Assembly: GCA_043228905.1 (NCBI GenBank)
Contig: JBHGNT010000017.1
Location: 8,556,001-8,620,000 of the forward strand
Origin: Azolla caroliniana
Taxonomy: Eukaryota > Polypodiophyta
Direction: 5' to 3'
Length of the DNA stretch: 64,000 nt
The notes below the pieces were generated by a model. The model was not told the DNA's origin, searched no databases, and saw only the letters and a list, made by a program, of their open reading frames with translations. Position 1 is the first letter of the stretch. Every line of letters starts with the position of its first letter. The translations under genes and the position numbers were made by a program. Below, piece by piece: positions 41,796 through 52,228 of this stretch.

Positions 41796-44700
41796 CTAAT
41801 CAGCTCTTCTGTTGTTGCGGTGTTGCCGCTTCTTCAGCTGCCTTTTCTTCCGCTTGGGCCTCGGTTGATTCAGCGTATCTGAATCAAACATCTGAACCGA
41901 CTCGGCTACCTCCGATCGGTTTTCGCTCTCGTCCGAGTTGGCTGTCTCCAACTTGTCTTCGGTCTTCTCGCCCTCGATGGCATCATCTTCCCCATGCATG
42001 GTTGGCTTCGGCTCTCTCCTTCGGTTGCTCCCCTTCTGTCCGCTTCCGAACTTTTCCGCGGGTCCGCCCTCGGCTTCTTCAGCCGATCTGAAGTCGAACT
42101 CGACAACTGAGTCAACCGACTCGGTGGTGTCGCGGTCTCCGCTCCTTTCCTGCTGCCTTGCTTGGTCGTTCGGGACTGTTCTCCCCCTCAAGTTTGGCAC
42201 GTCGAGGTGACGCAATCCGAGCGCACCTGAGAATTGCCGCAACTTGTCCAGACTAAGAGGCTTGGTGAAGATGTCGGTAGTTTGTCGATCCGTCGGAACG
42301 TACTGAAGTTCGACTTCACCGGAAAGGACACGCTCACGGACGAAATGGTAGTGCACCTCAATGTGCTTGGTCTGTGCGTGGAAAACGGGGTTTTTCGCGA
42401 GTTGGATGCTGCTGAGGTTGTCGCAGTAGATCGTCGTCAGATCTGACACCTCCTCTTGCAGGTCCTTAAGTAGCCGCTTCAACCATATGGCTTCGCATGT
42501 CGCGACAACTGATCCTAGGTACTCAGCTTTGGTGTTCGACAATGCAACTGTCGGCTGCTTCTTACTGCTCCACGCGATCGCGGCACTCCCGAGGGAGAAC
42601 ACATATCTGGACGTGGATCGGCGATCAGCGGCGTTGCCAGTCCAATCAGCATCGGTGTAGCCGACTAATTGCGCGGCTGCACCGGTCCGATATAGCAATC
42701 CCCGGTCCTTAGTGTCGTTGACATACCGAAGTATGCGTTGTGCATACAGGAGGTGCTCCTCGGTAGGTTGCGCCATGAACTGACTGATCACTCCGACTGG
42801 ATAACTGAGGTCGGGTCGGGTGATGGTCAAGTATATGAGGCTTCCGACAATTTGTCGGAACCTCTTCGGGTCGCATACCTTTCCCGTATCGGGACGAAGC
42901 TTGACGGTTCTGTCCAGAGGAGTCGAGACGGACTTACAGTCGGCCATCCCGAATTTGAAGAGCATACTCAGCACGTAATGACGTTGGCTGATTAATATGC
43001 CTTCGGGGGTACGGATTACTTCGATCCTGAGGAAGTAATGAAGGTCCCCCAAATCCTTCATGTCGAACGATGCCGCAAGTTGGAGCTTCACGCGGTCGAT
43101 TTCACCTAGGTCGGCGCCGGTGATGACCAAGTCATCAACATATAGTAAAATACTAACCGGTCCGAGTCGACCTTTCCGGATGAACAGGGAAGAGTCCGAT
43201 TTTGACGTGACCAAGCCCATCCGACGCAGTTGTTGCGTGATCTTCGCGTTCCAGGCACGCAGGGCTTGCTTCAGTCCGTCAAGGGACTTCTTCAGTCGGC
43301 ATACTGCCGAGGAGTTCGTTCCAGAGTGAAATCCGGGGGGATGTACCATGTACACCTGTTCCTCAAGGTCACCTTGCAGGAACGCATTCTTTACATCCAT
43401 CTGATGTAAGTGCCACCCCTTCACCGCAGCTACTGCGAGCAAAACACGGACGGTCGTCATTTTCGCGACCGGCGCAAATGTCTCATCGTAGTCGATGCCA
43501 TGTTTCTGCGCGTAGCCCTTTGCCACTAGCCGAGCCTTGTACCGGTTGACCGAGCCATCGGTGTTGTACTTGACCTTGTACACCCACCTACACCCTATCG
43601 GTTTTACCCCTGTTGGTGCGTCAACCAGGTCCCAGGTCTCGTTCTCCGCCAATGCGTGCATCTCTTCCTCCATCGCGGCATGCCAGTTCGCGTCTTTAGC
43701 CGCTTCGGCGTAGCTCTCCGGTTCACGCACTTTCACTACACGGGTCATGTACGCATAATGATGCGCCATATACTCATTGTATCCGAACCGCAAAACAGGG
43801 TTCTTCTGGCGGGTAGATCGGCGTAATCTCACATTAGCTGATGTCGAGGCCTTCTCGGTCGACGCGGACTTCACCTTTAAAGACCCGTCACCGGTTCCCT
43901 CGGAGTCGGACTCGCGTCGGTCTGACTCGTTCCTATCCGTTCCGGAATCCGACACCTTCTTCTTCCCTTTCTCTTTGCGCGTAAGCCGTCTCCTCAGCTT
44001 CCTGTGCGGGGAATGCACGGCCCAGTCTCCACTACTCGCCGGCTCTTCATCCGACTGATCGTACCGACTCAGTCGTCCAATCGATCCACTTAAACGGAGT
44101 GAAATCGGACTCTCTTCGCGGGTCTCGATTTCGGGCTCATCCGGAGGCATCTCGGCCTCTCTGACCTCATCGTCAGAGCTCGGATTGGAGTCGGGGCTCG
44201 GAGTCGAGGGCTGGTACCAGGACGCGGACTCGTCAAACACAACGTCGCGGCTGACACGCGCTTGTTTGGTGTGAGGGTTATAGCACTTATAACCCTTCTT
44301 CTCGTCCGAGTAACCGACCAAGATGCATTTCTCGGCCTTTGCGTCCAGCTTCCTCCTTTTCTCCTTCGGTACATGCATATACGCAATGCTACCGAACACC
44401 CTCAAGTGTCGCAAGTTCGGCTTCGTTCCGAAATATAGCTCGTGCGCCAACACTTTGTCTACGATCCGGTTCTGGATGTATACTGCGGTCCTTACCGCCT
44501 CGGCCCAGTAGAACTTGGGCAAGCTCTTCTCCTCCAGCATTGCCCGTGCCGCTTCCACAACTGACCGATTCTTCCTCTCGGCCATGTCGTTCTGCTCCGG
44601 CGTGTATCTACAACTGAATTTGCACCGAATTCCCATTTGTTGTAGATATCCGTTGAATTGACCAGAAAAGTACTCTTTCCCGCCATCTGACCGCAGGCAC

Positions 44701-45038
44701 TTGATCCTTCGTCCCGTTTCCGTTTCCACGAACCCTTTGAGGTTCCGGAAACAGTCGAAGACTTCGCTCTTCCTCTCAATGAGGTAGATCCACGTGTGCC
44801 GCGTGTGGTCGTCGATGAAGGAGACGAAATATCGGCTCCCGCCAAGACTAACGTTTTGTGTCGGCCCCCATACATCGGAGTGTATAAGGTCGAGCTTGTT
44901 CCGGCTCCGGTTTCGCTCGTTTGGGAAAGGACGTCGGTGTTGCTTCCCGAGCTGGCAGGCTTCACAAATTTGTGCCTTTCGGCCACTAAATTTGGGCAAT
45001 CCAAACAATACCTGTTTCGATTGCAGATCTTGAAGCCA
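41796..45038 (-). CDS. pol: copia2 pol: integrase, reverse transcriptase, RNase H with a charged C-terminal extension
   Basis: 1070 open codons. Integrase: CEACQLGKQHRRPFP, SDVWGPTQ (Asp), RSDGGKEYFSGQF (Asp), TPEQNDMAERKNRS (Glu). RT: WVYKVKYNTDGSVNRYKARL, DVKNAFLQGDLEEQVYM, LLYVDDLVITGADLGE (YVDD intact). RNase H: YTDADWTGNAADRRSTS then ALSNTKAEYLGS, where the catalytic Glu of the usual STEAEY is Lys, then YCDNLSSIQLAKNP. RNase H is therefore probably inactive. After the usual end (LRHLDVPNLRG) the frame runs on for ~145 residues, rich in Glu, Asp, Ser and finally Lys/Arg, with no recognised domain. Confidence 0.88.
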   Translation of the reverse strand, partial: WLQDLQSKQVLFGLPKFSGRKAQICEACQLGKQHRRPFPNERNRSRNKLDLIHSDVWGPTQNVSLGGSRYFVSFIDDHTRHTWIYLIERKSEVFDCFRNLKGFVETETGRRIKCLRSDGGKEYFSGQFNGYLQQMGIRCKFSCRYTPEQNDMAERKNRSVVEAARAMLEEKSLPKFYWAEAVRTAVYIQNRIVDKVLAHELYFGTKPNLRHLRVFGSIAYMHVPKEKRRKLDAKAEKCILVGYSDEKKGYKCYNPHTKQARVSRDVVFDESASWYQPSTPSPDSNPSSDDEVREAEMPPDEPEIETREESPISLRLSGSIGRLSRYDQSDEEPASSGDWAVHSPHRKLRRRLTRKEKGKKKVSDSGTDRNESDRRESDSEGTGDGSLKVKSASTEKASTSANVRLRRSTRQKNPVLRFGYNEYMAHHYAYMTRVVKVREPESYAEAAKDANWHAAMEEEMHALAENETWDLVDAPTGVKPIGCRWVYKVKYNTDGSVNRYKARLVAKGYAQKHGIDYDETFAPVAKMTTVRVLLAVAAVKGWHLHQMDVKNAFLQGDLEEQVYMVHPPGFHSGTNSSAVCRLKKSLDGLKQALRAWNAKITQQLRRMGLVTSKSDSSLFIRKGRLGPVSILLYVDDLVITGADLGEIDRVKLQLAASFDMKDLGDLHYFLRIEVIRTPEGILISQRHYVLSMLFKFGMADCKSVSTPLDRTVKLRPDTGKVCDPKRFRQIVGSLIYLTITRPDLSYPVGVISQFMAQPTEEHLLYAQRILRYVNDTKDRGLLYRTGAAAQLVGYTDADWTGNAADRRSTSRYVFSLGSAAIAWSSKKQPTVALSNTKAEYLGSVVATCEAIWLKRLLKDLQEEVSDLTTIYCDNLSSIQLAKNPVFHAQTKHIEVHYHFVRERVLSGEVELQYVPTDRQTTDIFTKPLSLDKLRQFSGALGLRHLDVPNLRGRTVPNDQARQQERSGDRDTTESVDSVVEFDFRSAEEAEGGPAEKFGSGQKGSNRRREPKPTMHGEDDAIEGEKTEDKLETANSDESENRSEVAESVQMFDSDTLNQPRPKRKKRQLKKRQHRNNRRAD

Positions 45039-45910
45039 CTAGTAGTTGACGTGGCCTATCCGCTTGTGCGACAAGTCGATGTCCGACTCGGATTTTTGTC
45101 CTTTTGCGAACATTGCGGTGCCGCCGTCAGTGGAATCGAGGATGAACATCCTCCCGTCTCTGCGCCCTTGCGTAATCACACGGCCTTCTTCCTCAATGAA
45201 GCACCCGAGGTGTGTAAACCGAACCTCCATCCCTTGGTCGACGATCTGTCCGACCGAGACCAAGTTCTTCGTGATTGTCGGAACGTGCAGCACATTCATG
45301 AGTTTCCCTTTCTGCCCGACATGGCTAAGGGGGACTTCTCCGACATTCGCGATCGGATGCGGAGTGTCGTCTCCAGTTGCGACTACTCTAGATTGTATCG
45401 GTTTTTCAAGGTACGAGAACCACTCCTTATGGCTCGTCATGTGGTTTGACGCGCCGGAGTCTACGTACCACACCTCGTCCGATCTCGGGGTGGTCCATTT
45501 CATTGAGTTTGCTTCGTGTCTCGTCACGAAGGCAGACCCTTCTCCGGCTCTCCTAGAGTCTTCGGCGTAGTGCGATCGCTGCCAATTTCCCTTGTTGGTA
45601 TGTCCGAAGCCGTTTCCGGAACCGGTTCTCTCCGAATCAGCGCGCTTCTTCCAGCACTCACTTTCCCTGTGGCCCTTCTTGCCACAGTACCAGCACTCCG
45701 CAATGACCTTCCCTTGCCGGTTCTCATCGCTTCAACTCCCCCTTTTTCCAGAGGGCCCGGAGTTGCTGTCGGCATCACTTCGGTGCCTTCTTCCTTGATC
45801 TCGTCGGCCGCCTCCATTGCGCGCCGACTCACCTCGTCCTCCACGTCCACGGGGCCTGTCTCCCTCCGTGTACAACATTCTGTTGTCGGTGTACGTGCTT
45901 GTAGACGCAC
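45039..45910 (-). pseudogene. pol: copia2 gag C-terminus and protease
   Basis: Minus strand; includes a zinc knuckle (CWYCGKKGHRESEC, visible in a second frame at about 45690) and a copia-type protease WYVDSGASNHMTSHKEWF with DSGA, then VLHVPTITKNLVSVGQI. A TAG at 45039-45041 interrupts before integrase (NY-stop-WLQ). Frame changes near 45530 separate knuckle and protease; sequence error or decay. Confidence 0.8.
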
Positions 45911-46480
45911 CCGCGTGGTTCTCCTCTACTAGGAGCATTGACTGTAAGTTGAAAAAGGACGGCGTATTCTCCCGGGTACACACAGGCGTTCGGAACGCTC
46001 CGAACTTCGACGCCAAACCTCTGAGACATATCTGGCCATCTCGCTCTCCTCGATGTTCACCTCTATGGAGGCGAGGGAGTCGCAGATATCCTTGATCTTC
46101 GAGGTATAGTCAGCCACCGATAAGTCGCGTTGTCGTAGGTTGCTCAACTCTTGTCAAAGCTGAAGCTTCTTGGTTGTGGTGCTCGCGGCGAAAATCTTCT
46201 TCAGATTTTCCCACGCACCCTTCGGCGTCTTTGCATGCCGAACATAGCTCAATAGTTGATCGCCCACACACGACGCGAAGTAGTATAATACCCTACTCGC
46301 CGATTGCTCCCACGACAGGAAGTCTTTGTGTGTCAATTCGGGTGCCGCGTCATTAGCTCCTTCGACATAACTCCAGTAGTCGTGCCCGAGCAGGTACTGG
46401 TGCATCTTGTAGGACCAAGACGCGTCGTTGGTTCTGTCGAGCTTCTCTGTTGGAAGCGAGCTTGCCATGCCTCTATCCAT
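45911..46480 (-). pseudogene. gag: copia2 gag N-terminus
   Basis: Starts MDRGMASSLPTEKLDRTN, reads YLLGHDYWSYVEG, AKTPKGAWENLKKIF and QELSNLRQRDLSVADYTSKI, the UBN2-type copia gag core. A TGA at 46154-46156 (KLQL-stop-QELSN) corresponds to Arg in the related copia3 gag (KLQLRQELSN). A frameshift follows near 45990. Confidence 0.85.
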
Positions 46481-46540
46481 CGTTCTTCTTGTTCTTCTTC
46501 GTCAAGCTATGTCGGTTGCAGAGAGGTTCTCAACCCTCGC

Positions 46541-46552
46541 GCTCTGATACCA
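46541..46552 (-). other. copia2 primer binding site (initiator tRNA-Met)
   Basis: Minus strand TGGTATCAGAGC, directly inside the 5' LTR; the classic copia primer site. Confidence 0.9.
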
Positions 46553-46972
46553 TGTAAAAAGTAACGTGCGCAAGCAAGTATAAAGACTTAGGTTTAATGG
46601 AGAGCTTGAGCTTACGCAGTATACTCAGGAGAGACAAAGAGAGTGAGAGAGAGAGAGAAAAAACAAGAACTATATTCAAAAAAGGTACTCAATCTCTATT
46701 CACCACACTCTATACATATGTGTGTTCAATGAACACTTTTATACAAGTCCTAGAAGGACTGACCGAAGTACTGACAGTACTTCAATGCTCATTAAGAGCT
46801 CCTACACTAACTCCCAAATATATTCCTCACGGAATATCTTTCCTAACGGCCTCCCGGTTTACGCACCGGTCTGCGTACCGGTTTACACATTCGGCCTAAC
46901 CGATCGGTCCCAACCGATCCGGTCCTCGGCTTCTTCAGCCGATCCGGCCGATGTTGAGCTTGTCTCTCAACA
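46553..46972 (-). repeat. copia2 5' LTR (420 bp)
   Basis: TGTAAAAAG...CTCTCAACA; ends beside the CGTAC target copy at 46973-46977. Contains a GA-rich run and CCGAT/CCGGT-rich stretches near the right end. Confidence 0.9.
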
Positions 46973-46977
46973 CGTAC

Positions 46978-47901
46978 CACAGTGAGCTTTGCGTAAGACC
47001 GCTTCCTTCTCATCCTGGCGTATTCCGCGTCGCCAGATCCCGTCGCTGCCTTTGTGATACAGGACCCCTTCGACCAAACAGAAGTTACGACTTCGGACGG
47101 CCAATCGTTTCTTTTCGTCCGTCCTTAATTGCGGCGGTGGTAATCCTGTGGTCAGAAAGAATGTCATCTCCATCAACCAACAATCGGGAAAAGTTTTTCC
47201 GTACATGTGGCTATAGTTGCTATCCGCAATATGTTTGCATCAGGAAAGTCATCGTCATCCTTTCGCACCGTTTCTCCATTATCTATCTTGCTTAAGAAAT
47301 TTGCTACAGCGTGTTGCGTACCCAGTCGATGTTGTATAACAAAGTCGAACTCCTGGAGCAACAACATCCATCTAGCCAATTTTCTTGTTAGTGCCTGCTT
47401 CCCCTCCAGGTATAGCAGCGTCGTGTGGTCCACGTGAAACGTAAATTTCTGCCCCAATAGATAATGTCGGAATTTATTGATGATGTATATCATCCCCAAC
47501 GCTTCTCGTTCCGTTGTGGAGTAGTTATTCTCCGCCTTTGATAGCTTCCTACTAGCGTAATATACTGGTTTGTACCAAGTCAGCTCCGTGAGCTGCATCA
47601 ACGCACTACCTATTGCTATGTCCAAGGCGTCTACAAAAACGTGAAATGGTTTCCCCCAATCTGGTGGTTGTACGACTGGTGCTTGAGTCAGCATTATTTT
47701 AAGCGCATCGTATGCCTTTTCTTCAGTTGTCGTCCAGTTGAAAGGTGTACGGTGGACGGCGGCATGTAACAGCGTGGCGAAATCCGCTAGATATCGTAAC
47801 ATCCGACTATGCCAGTGTATTTGTCCTAGAAAACGGCTGAGTGCTTTGGTCGTTGTTGGCGTTTTTTCTTGAATGATCACGGAAATTTTATTAGGATCCA
47901 T
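46978..47901 (-). pseudogene. pol: G3 RNase H and integrase N-terminus
   Basis: Frame 47901-47173: SRFLGQIHWHSRMLRYLADF (thumb), RNase H HVFVDALDIAIGSALMQ, AENNYSTTEREALGMIYIIN, FHVDHTTLLYLEG, then IDNGE. A frameshift near 47190 gives 47206-46978, which ends DEKEAVLRKAHCGT, the first His of the integrase zinc domain, at the copia2 insertion. Confidence 0.83.
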
Positions 47902-47994
47902 CGTTATCCCCTCCTTGTTGACGATGTGGCCGAGGAGGGCTCCACTTGTGACGTCGAACGCGCATTTGGCTGGATTCAGGCTTAAGCGTGCAGC

Positions 47995-48762
47995 CTAGCA
48001 GCACTCCAGACACAGTCGTAAATGACTCACATGGTCGGTTGTTGTCCCATACAATGCGAAATTGTCCAGAAAGACTTGCATGAAGGCGGGTATGTAATCC
48101 CTAAAAATTTCCGTAATTGTCCGTTGGAATGTCGTAGGCGTCGTCTTTAACCCGAACATCATGACTACCGCAACATAAACCCCCCAGTCGGTGACAAACA
48201 TCGTCTTCTCTTGGTCGTCAGGATGCATGCATACTTGATTGTATCCACTAAAGCCGTCTAGAAAATTGTACGTGTCATGCCCTGCGACTGCGTCCAATAC
48301 GCTGTCGGTGAAAGGTAAGGGAAACGTATCTGTAATAGTTACGACGTTCAACTTCCAATAGTCTACGCAAACGCGGATTTTTCCATTTTTCTTCGGAACT
48401 ACGACTATCGGGCTCAGCCACATAGCTTGCTTGACTGATCGAATGAATCCAACTTTGAGAAGTTTGTCAATTTCTTCTTTTACGCGAGCCGCGTAGTTCG
48501 GATTCATTCGATATCGACACTGCTGAACAGGTTTCGCATCGGTAGCTAAATTGATCTTATGCTGGTAGAATTTTGGAGCTAATCCCTTCATGTCTTCGTG
48601 GGACCATGCGAACACATCTTTATATTCCTTGAGCAGAGCTAACATCGCCTCTTTCTGATCCGGTGGTAAGTCTTTCGTGATGGAGAGTAATCGAGGATCC
48701 GCCGTCGTTTCTACGTTAACTTCTTCCAATGTTGAGGCAATGACTCGTTGTGAAATTTCCAT
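47995..48762 (-). pseudogene. pol: G3 reverse transcriptase
   Basis: 255 codons: KEYKDVFAWSHEDMKGLAP, MWLSPIVVVPKKNGKIRVCV, YNFLDGFSGYNQVCMHPDDQ (first Asp present) and QVFLDNFALYG, where the usual FLDDFA has lost its second Asp to Asn. Ends at TAG 47995 (LECC-stop-AARLSLNP) where Gln is expected; the thumb continues beyond. The RT is predicted inactive. Confidence 0.85.
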
Positions 48763-49728
48763 TTCTTTCTTGACACGGCCCGTGCTCGGTTTAATTCCAG
48801 TATCGACTCTGGGTTCAGTTCATAAGCCTCTTCGTGAACTGTAGTGGGAGTAGCGTACTCCGTCGTGGTTTCTATTACGTCAATTTCAAATAGCGAGATG
48901 ATTCGCGGGTGCTCATCCAAGTACGCTTCCAGCTCTGTATCATCTACTCCTTCCAGCATATTTATGTCTTCCGCGTACAATGGTGTCATTCCTTTGGGTT
49001 GCGCCATCATTTCTTTTGTGGGTACGCGAACTTTGTTGCGTCCTCGTCGGAAACTAATACAATTATGTTGCCAGCTCTGTTTGATGTTCGTCGAACGAAG
49101 CCAAGGTTTGCCAAGCAGTATTGGGTATGCTTCCGGAGCGTCGAGTGCGAGTACTACCGCCGAGATGTCAAAGTGGTGACCGCCAATGACGATGCATAGT
49201 TTCCGGATTAAGCCTAAGGGCCTGATAGATCAGGTATCTGCCATGCGAAGCCAAAAAGGGCAAGTTTCCCATTCCGAAATTCCTAACTATTCACACGTCT
49301 TTGCACTAATCACATTAACGGTCGAGCCCCCGTCGATTATACAGCCTGTTATTTCCTTCCCATGTAGTACTAGCTTAATGGCTGGATTGTGGTGATCCAC
49401 CACCGTTGGTCCGGCACTAGTTTCGGCAAAATTTGCTGAGACGTTTATACTAGGCCTACCTGTTATGCGATCTTCGACGGTTTGCTGAAATCGTGGAACT
49501 AGTTGAAGGAGTTTTTCCATAGTTATGGTTATTTCGCAATCCGCCAGTGCTTGCCATATGGGGTCCGGGGATATTATGTTTTCTTCTATCGGCCCATCCT
49601 TGTTTGCAGACTCCTACCGCATACGCGTCGTATTGGCCACATTTGCTTTTTCTACCCATGCTTGGGCCGCTTTGCGTACCTCATCTTGTGCAGCCCAGTC
49701 CGCATTCTTTGTTTGTTGCCGTGTCGTG
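48763..49728 (-). pseudogene. pol: G3 protease region
   Basis: Frame 49520-49287 reads the retropepsin motif TGCIIDGGSTVNVIS; DGGS in place of DTG/DSG is seen in some plant gypsy elements. Upstream KNADWAAQDEVRKAAQAWVE and EKLLQLVPRFQQTVEDRI link gag to protease. Frameshifts at about 49300 and 49000 break the path to RT (MMAQPKGMTPLYAEDINMLE at 49010 onward). Confidence 0.7.
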
Positions 49729-49733
49729 ACCTG

Positions 49734-50186
49734 TGTTACCCGTTCCTTTGGGTGAACACCTTCGATAGATCTGCGTCTATCGGTCTTCAAGGGCGTGGTA
49801 CGTGAAGGCTCGTAACAGAGGCGTAGAGAGAGATACAGGGCTCAGAGAGAAAACACTAGCGAGGTTTTGATAGACGTGGCGGCGTGAAACTCATAGGTAT
49901 GGATCAAAGCACAGACCCATGCAGCAAAATAGGCACAATTAAGATATATTACTATGGCAGAAAAGGATTACAGAACACGGCCTATGCTGGTGACCTTACG
50001 AGTTTATCTAATTACGAATGACTAAGCTAGTTCTTCCGCCTATAATTTTCTTCTCCCCCTCTAAGGTACTGCTCCTCGTTTAAATAACTTTTCCCCTAAC
50101 ACACAGCCGAGCCATCGGTGGCCCGTGATACTCGGACTCGGCGTTTGCTAATTTCCTAATTTTACATTTCTGTCCTCTGGACAACA
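49734..50186 (-). mobile_element. Solo LTR inside G3
   Basis: 453 bp, TGTTACCC...GGACAACA, flanked by perfect 5-bp ACCTG duplications at 49729-49733 and 50187-50191. It ends GGACAACA like the G3 5' LTR and has a GA-rich run and a TTTAAATAA TATA-like box, so it derives from a related gypsy family. Removing it joins the gag and protease frames as EVQQVTTRQQ. Solo LTRs form by recombination between the two LTRs of an element. Confidence 0.85.
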
Positions 50187-50191
50187 ACCTG

Positions 50192-51541
50192 CTGAACTTC
50201 TGTCGTAATCGTATTTACAACTGGTCCTTTGCCCTTGCGCAGTGGACATTGAGTTTCATAATGTCCCGGCTGTTGGCAGACAAAACAATGTATGTTGGAC
50301 TCTCCTTTCTCTGCAGCTGGTGGCGGATTCCTATCCCCAAGCGTCGTTGGCTCCTCCTGGTCTTGTTGCATTCTCCTGGAATTCCAGGGTGTTTGCAGTT
50401 GGTCCCTGTGTGACTCCTGGCGCCGGTCATCCTCCGAACTTTCCTTGTAACGTTGTTGGATCCTATACTGTCGATGCTTTCCTTGTGAGCGTGGCCCATT
50501 GAATCCACCCCGCTTATTCGTCGAACGGTGGTTGTCGTAACAACGCCCTCCTTTATTATACCGGTGGTTGACCCGATATTCTTCTTCCTCTGGCTCCTCT
50601 TCATCGGAATCGTTGTTATTCCGGAAATTATGGTAGTGCCAGTCATCACATGGATTTTGATCCATATATCGGGGTCGTTCCTCTTGGCGCCCTGGATCAT
50701 TTCGGCGAGGTGGTCGTTGTGGTTCTACGCGTCGTACTGTGGGCGTAGGTTTGTTCAGCATATTGTACTCACATTGCTCGACCGTGTGTGCCTTTGAGTA
50801 ACAAATTGGGCAATGAATTCGCATATTGCATTCCACCGCGGAATGCCCGGAATTGAGGCAAATCGTGCACTGAATAGCCTGACGAAAGTGGCGTTCCTCG
50901 TTCTGAGGCAATGCCTGTCGTAATGAGGACAGAGAAAATCCTTCCTCCTCTTTATCCAACTCAAGCTATAATGCTTGCTCAATGACCATATCAGTTGTTT
51001 CCCCTTTCACACTACATGTGTTGAGCGTCGTCCTGATAGGCTGCCACAAGGCTACCAAAAACGTCTCCCTAGCCTCGACATCTGTTGGGGCCCGTTCTAA
51101 TTTCCGTCGTAGATTTTGGAAGCGTAAGCTAAAGTCCCCGAGCAATTCTGTTGGCAGTTGCTTGATTGTGTAGAACTGCCCGATGATTTCGCGTTGAGGT
51201 ACCCTCCGATGAAAAAAGCGCAGAAATGTTGACTGCAACTGGCCGAAGGTGTGGATTGCTGGTAGATCCATCTGTGAATGCCAAAACGCAACTCTACCAT
51301 CCAGAGTTAAACCAAACTCTGTCATTTTTTACTGGCGTGCTTCCTCTTCTGGAAATCGTTGCGCCATGTGATTCGTGTTCCAAACGTTCAGGAATAGCCG
51401 AATGTGGCTTGCGGCGTCTGTTTCGCCATTAAAGCGTGGGTAAAAGAATGTCATTCCAGATGCGATGGTGGGCAGGGAAAGATCACCATACTCGTGTGGT
51501 GACAGAACTTCCCGCTTGACGTCGCGGTGTTGAGTGTGCAT
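50192..51541 (-). pseudogene. gag: G3 gag with three zinc knuckles
   Basis: Gag core at 51541-50966: SGMTFFYPRFNGETDAASHI, MTEFGLTLDGRVAFWHSQM, QFYTIKQLPTELLGDFSLRF. Stops TAA 51329 and TAG 50966 lie where Gln is likely. The C-terminal frame 50959-50192 has CTICLNSGHSAVEC, CPICYSKAHTVEQC and CFVCQQPGHYETQC (all CX2CX4HX4C) separated by a long Arg/Asp/Glu-rich linker. Confidence 0.83.
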
Positions 51542-51793
51542 GGAGTCGACTTTGTGGTCCGGACAATATCACTAAGGCGAGGTTTTTGCCTTGCGCGCTC
51601 CTCTATCTAGCGTGTGATGGACCTCGTGAGTGGTCGGACTTGTATGGTCGATTCTCTGGGCCGTCTACGGCTAGACATCCATCCCTTGTTGTTCGTATGC
51701 GAGAAATCACAGATCACCAAGCATGCCAAAAGTGTTACCGATTAGGAACATTGTCTATGCTCAGTCCTTCGACGTAGACCTCAAGGTGACCAT

Positions 51794-52200
51794 GTTACAA
51801 GGAATAGAACCGGCGTATCGTAAATCGTAATGGGGTACTCCCTCGTATCCTAGTAGCATATAAGGGAGACGTCTACAACCGAACTCCTTAGGAAGTGCAC
51901 TAGTATCCGCACTTACACCTACACCCTTACGATTAACAGTACGCAATAGAGAAACAAAGAACACAACAGAGAAAACCACAGTTATGCACACAGATCAGAG
52001 AAGATAGTATTCTATTAGAAAAACGCTCTATACTCCAAAATTACATGCTCCCTCTTACAGAGGATTTCTGCCCTTTATATACACAGGGCTTCTAGCCGTT
52101 CACGCTTCCCGCATGAACCATTACATGCATTTCTTAACACTTTACTATATTATAATGTTTCTACTCTTCTGTTCGTTGGTTACAATTCCTGCGGACAACA
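51794..52200 (-). repeat. G3 5' LTR
   Basis: About 407 bp, TGTTACAAGG...GCGGACAACA, with CCCTTTATATACACAGGG (TATA box, about 52070). The likely PBS is the minus-strand TGGTCACCTT adjacent at 51784-51793. Short inverted TGTT/AACA ends. The 3' border could be 52205. Confidence 0.7.
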
Positions 52201-52228
52201 CAACACATTGTCGACGTGTTCATTCTAG

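Larger units (their letters stand above)
39726..46972 (-). mobile_element. copia2: nearly complete Ty1/copia element, minus strand
   Basis: 7247 bp. 5' LTR 46553-46972, PBS GCTCTGATACCA (reverse of TGGTATCAGAGC), gag, protease, integrase, RT, RNase H, purine tract and 3' LTR 39726-41648 carrying a LINE fragment. LTRs are about 98 percent identical where they can be compared. Pol has only one stop between protease and integrase. Confidence 0.9.
38780..52200 (-). mobile_element. G3: Ty3/gypsy element (Tat-like), minus strand, heavily interrupted
   Basis: 5' LTR 51794-52200, PBS candidate, gag, protease, RT, RNase H and integrase in the usual order reading right to left. copia2 (39726-46972) splits the integrase zinc domain and a solo LTR (49734-50186) splits gag from protease. 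The 3' LTR is missing; the element stops at the copia1 junction. RT has FLDN in place of FLDD. Confidence 0.83.
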
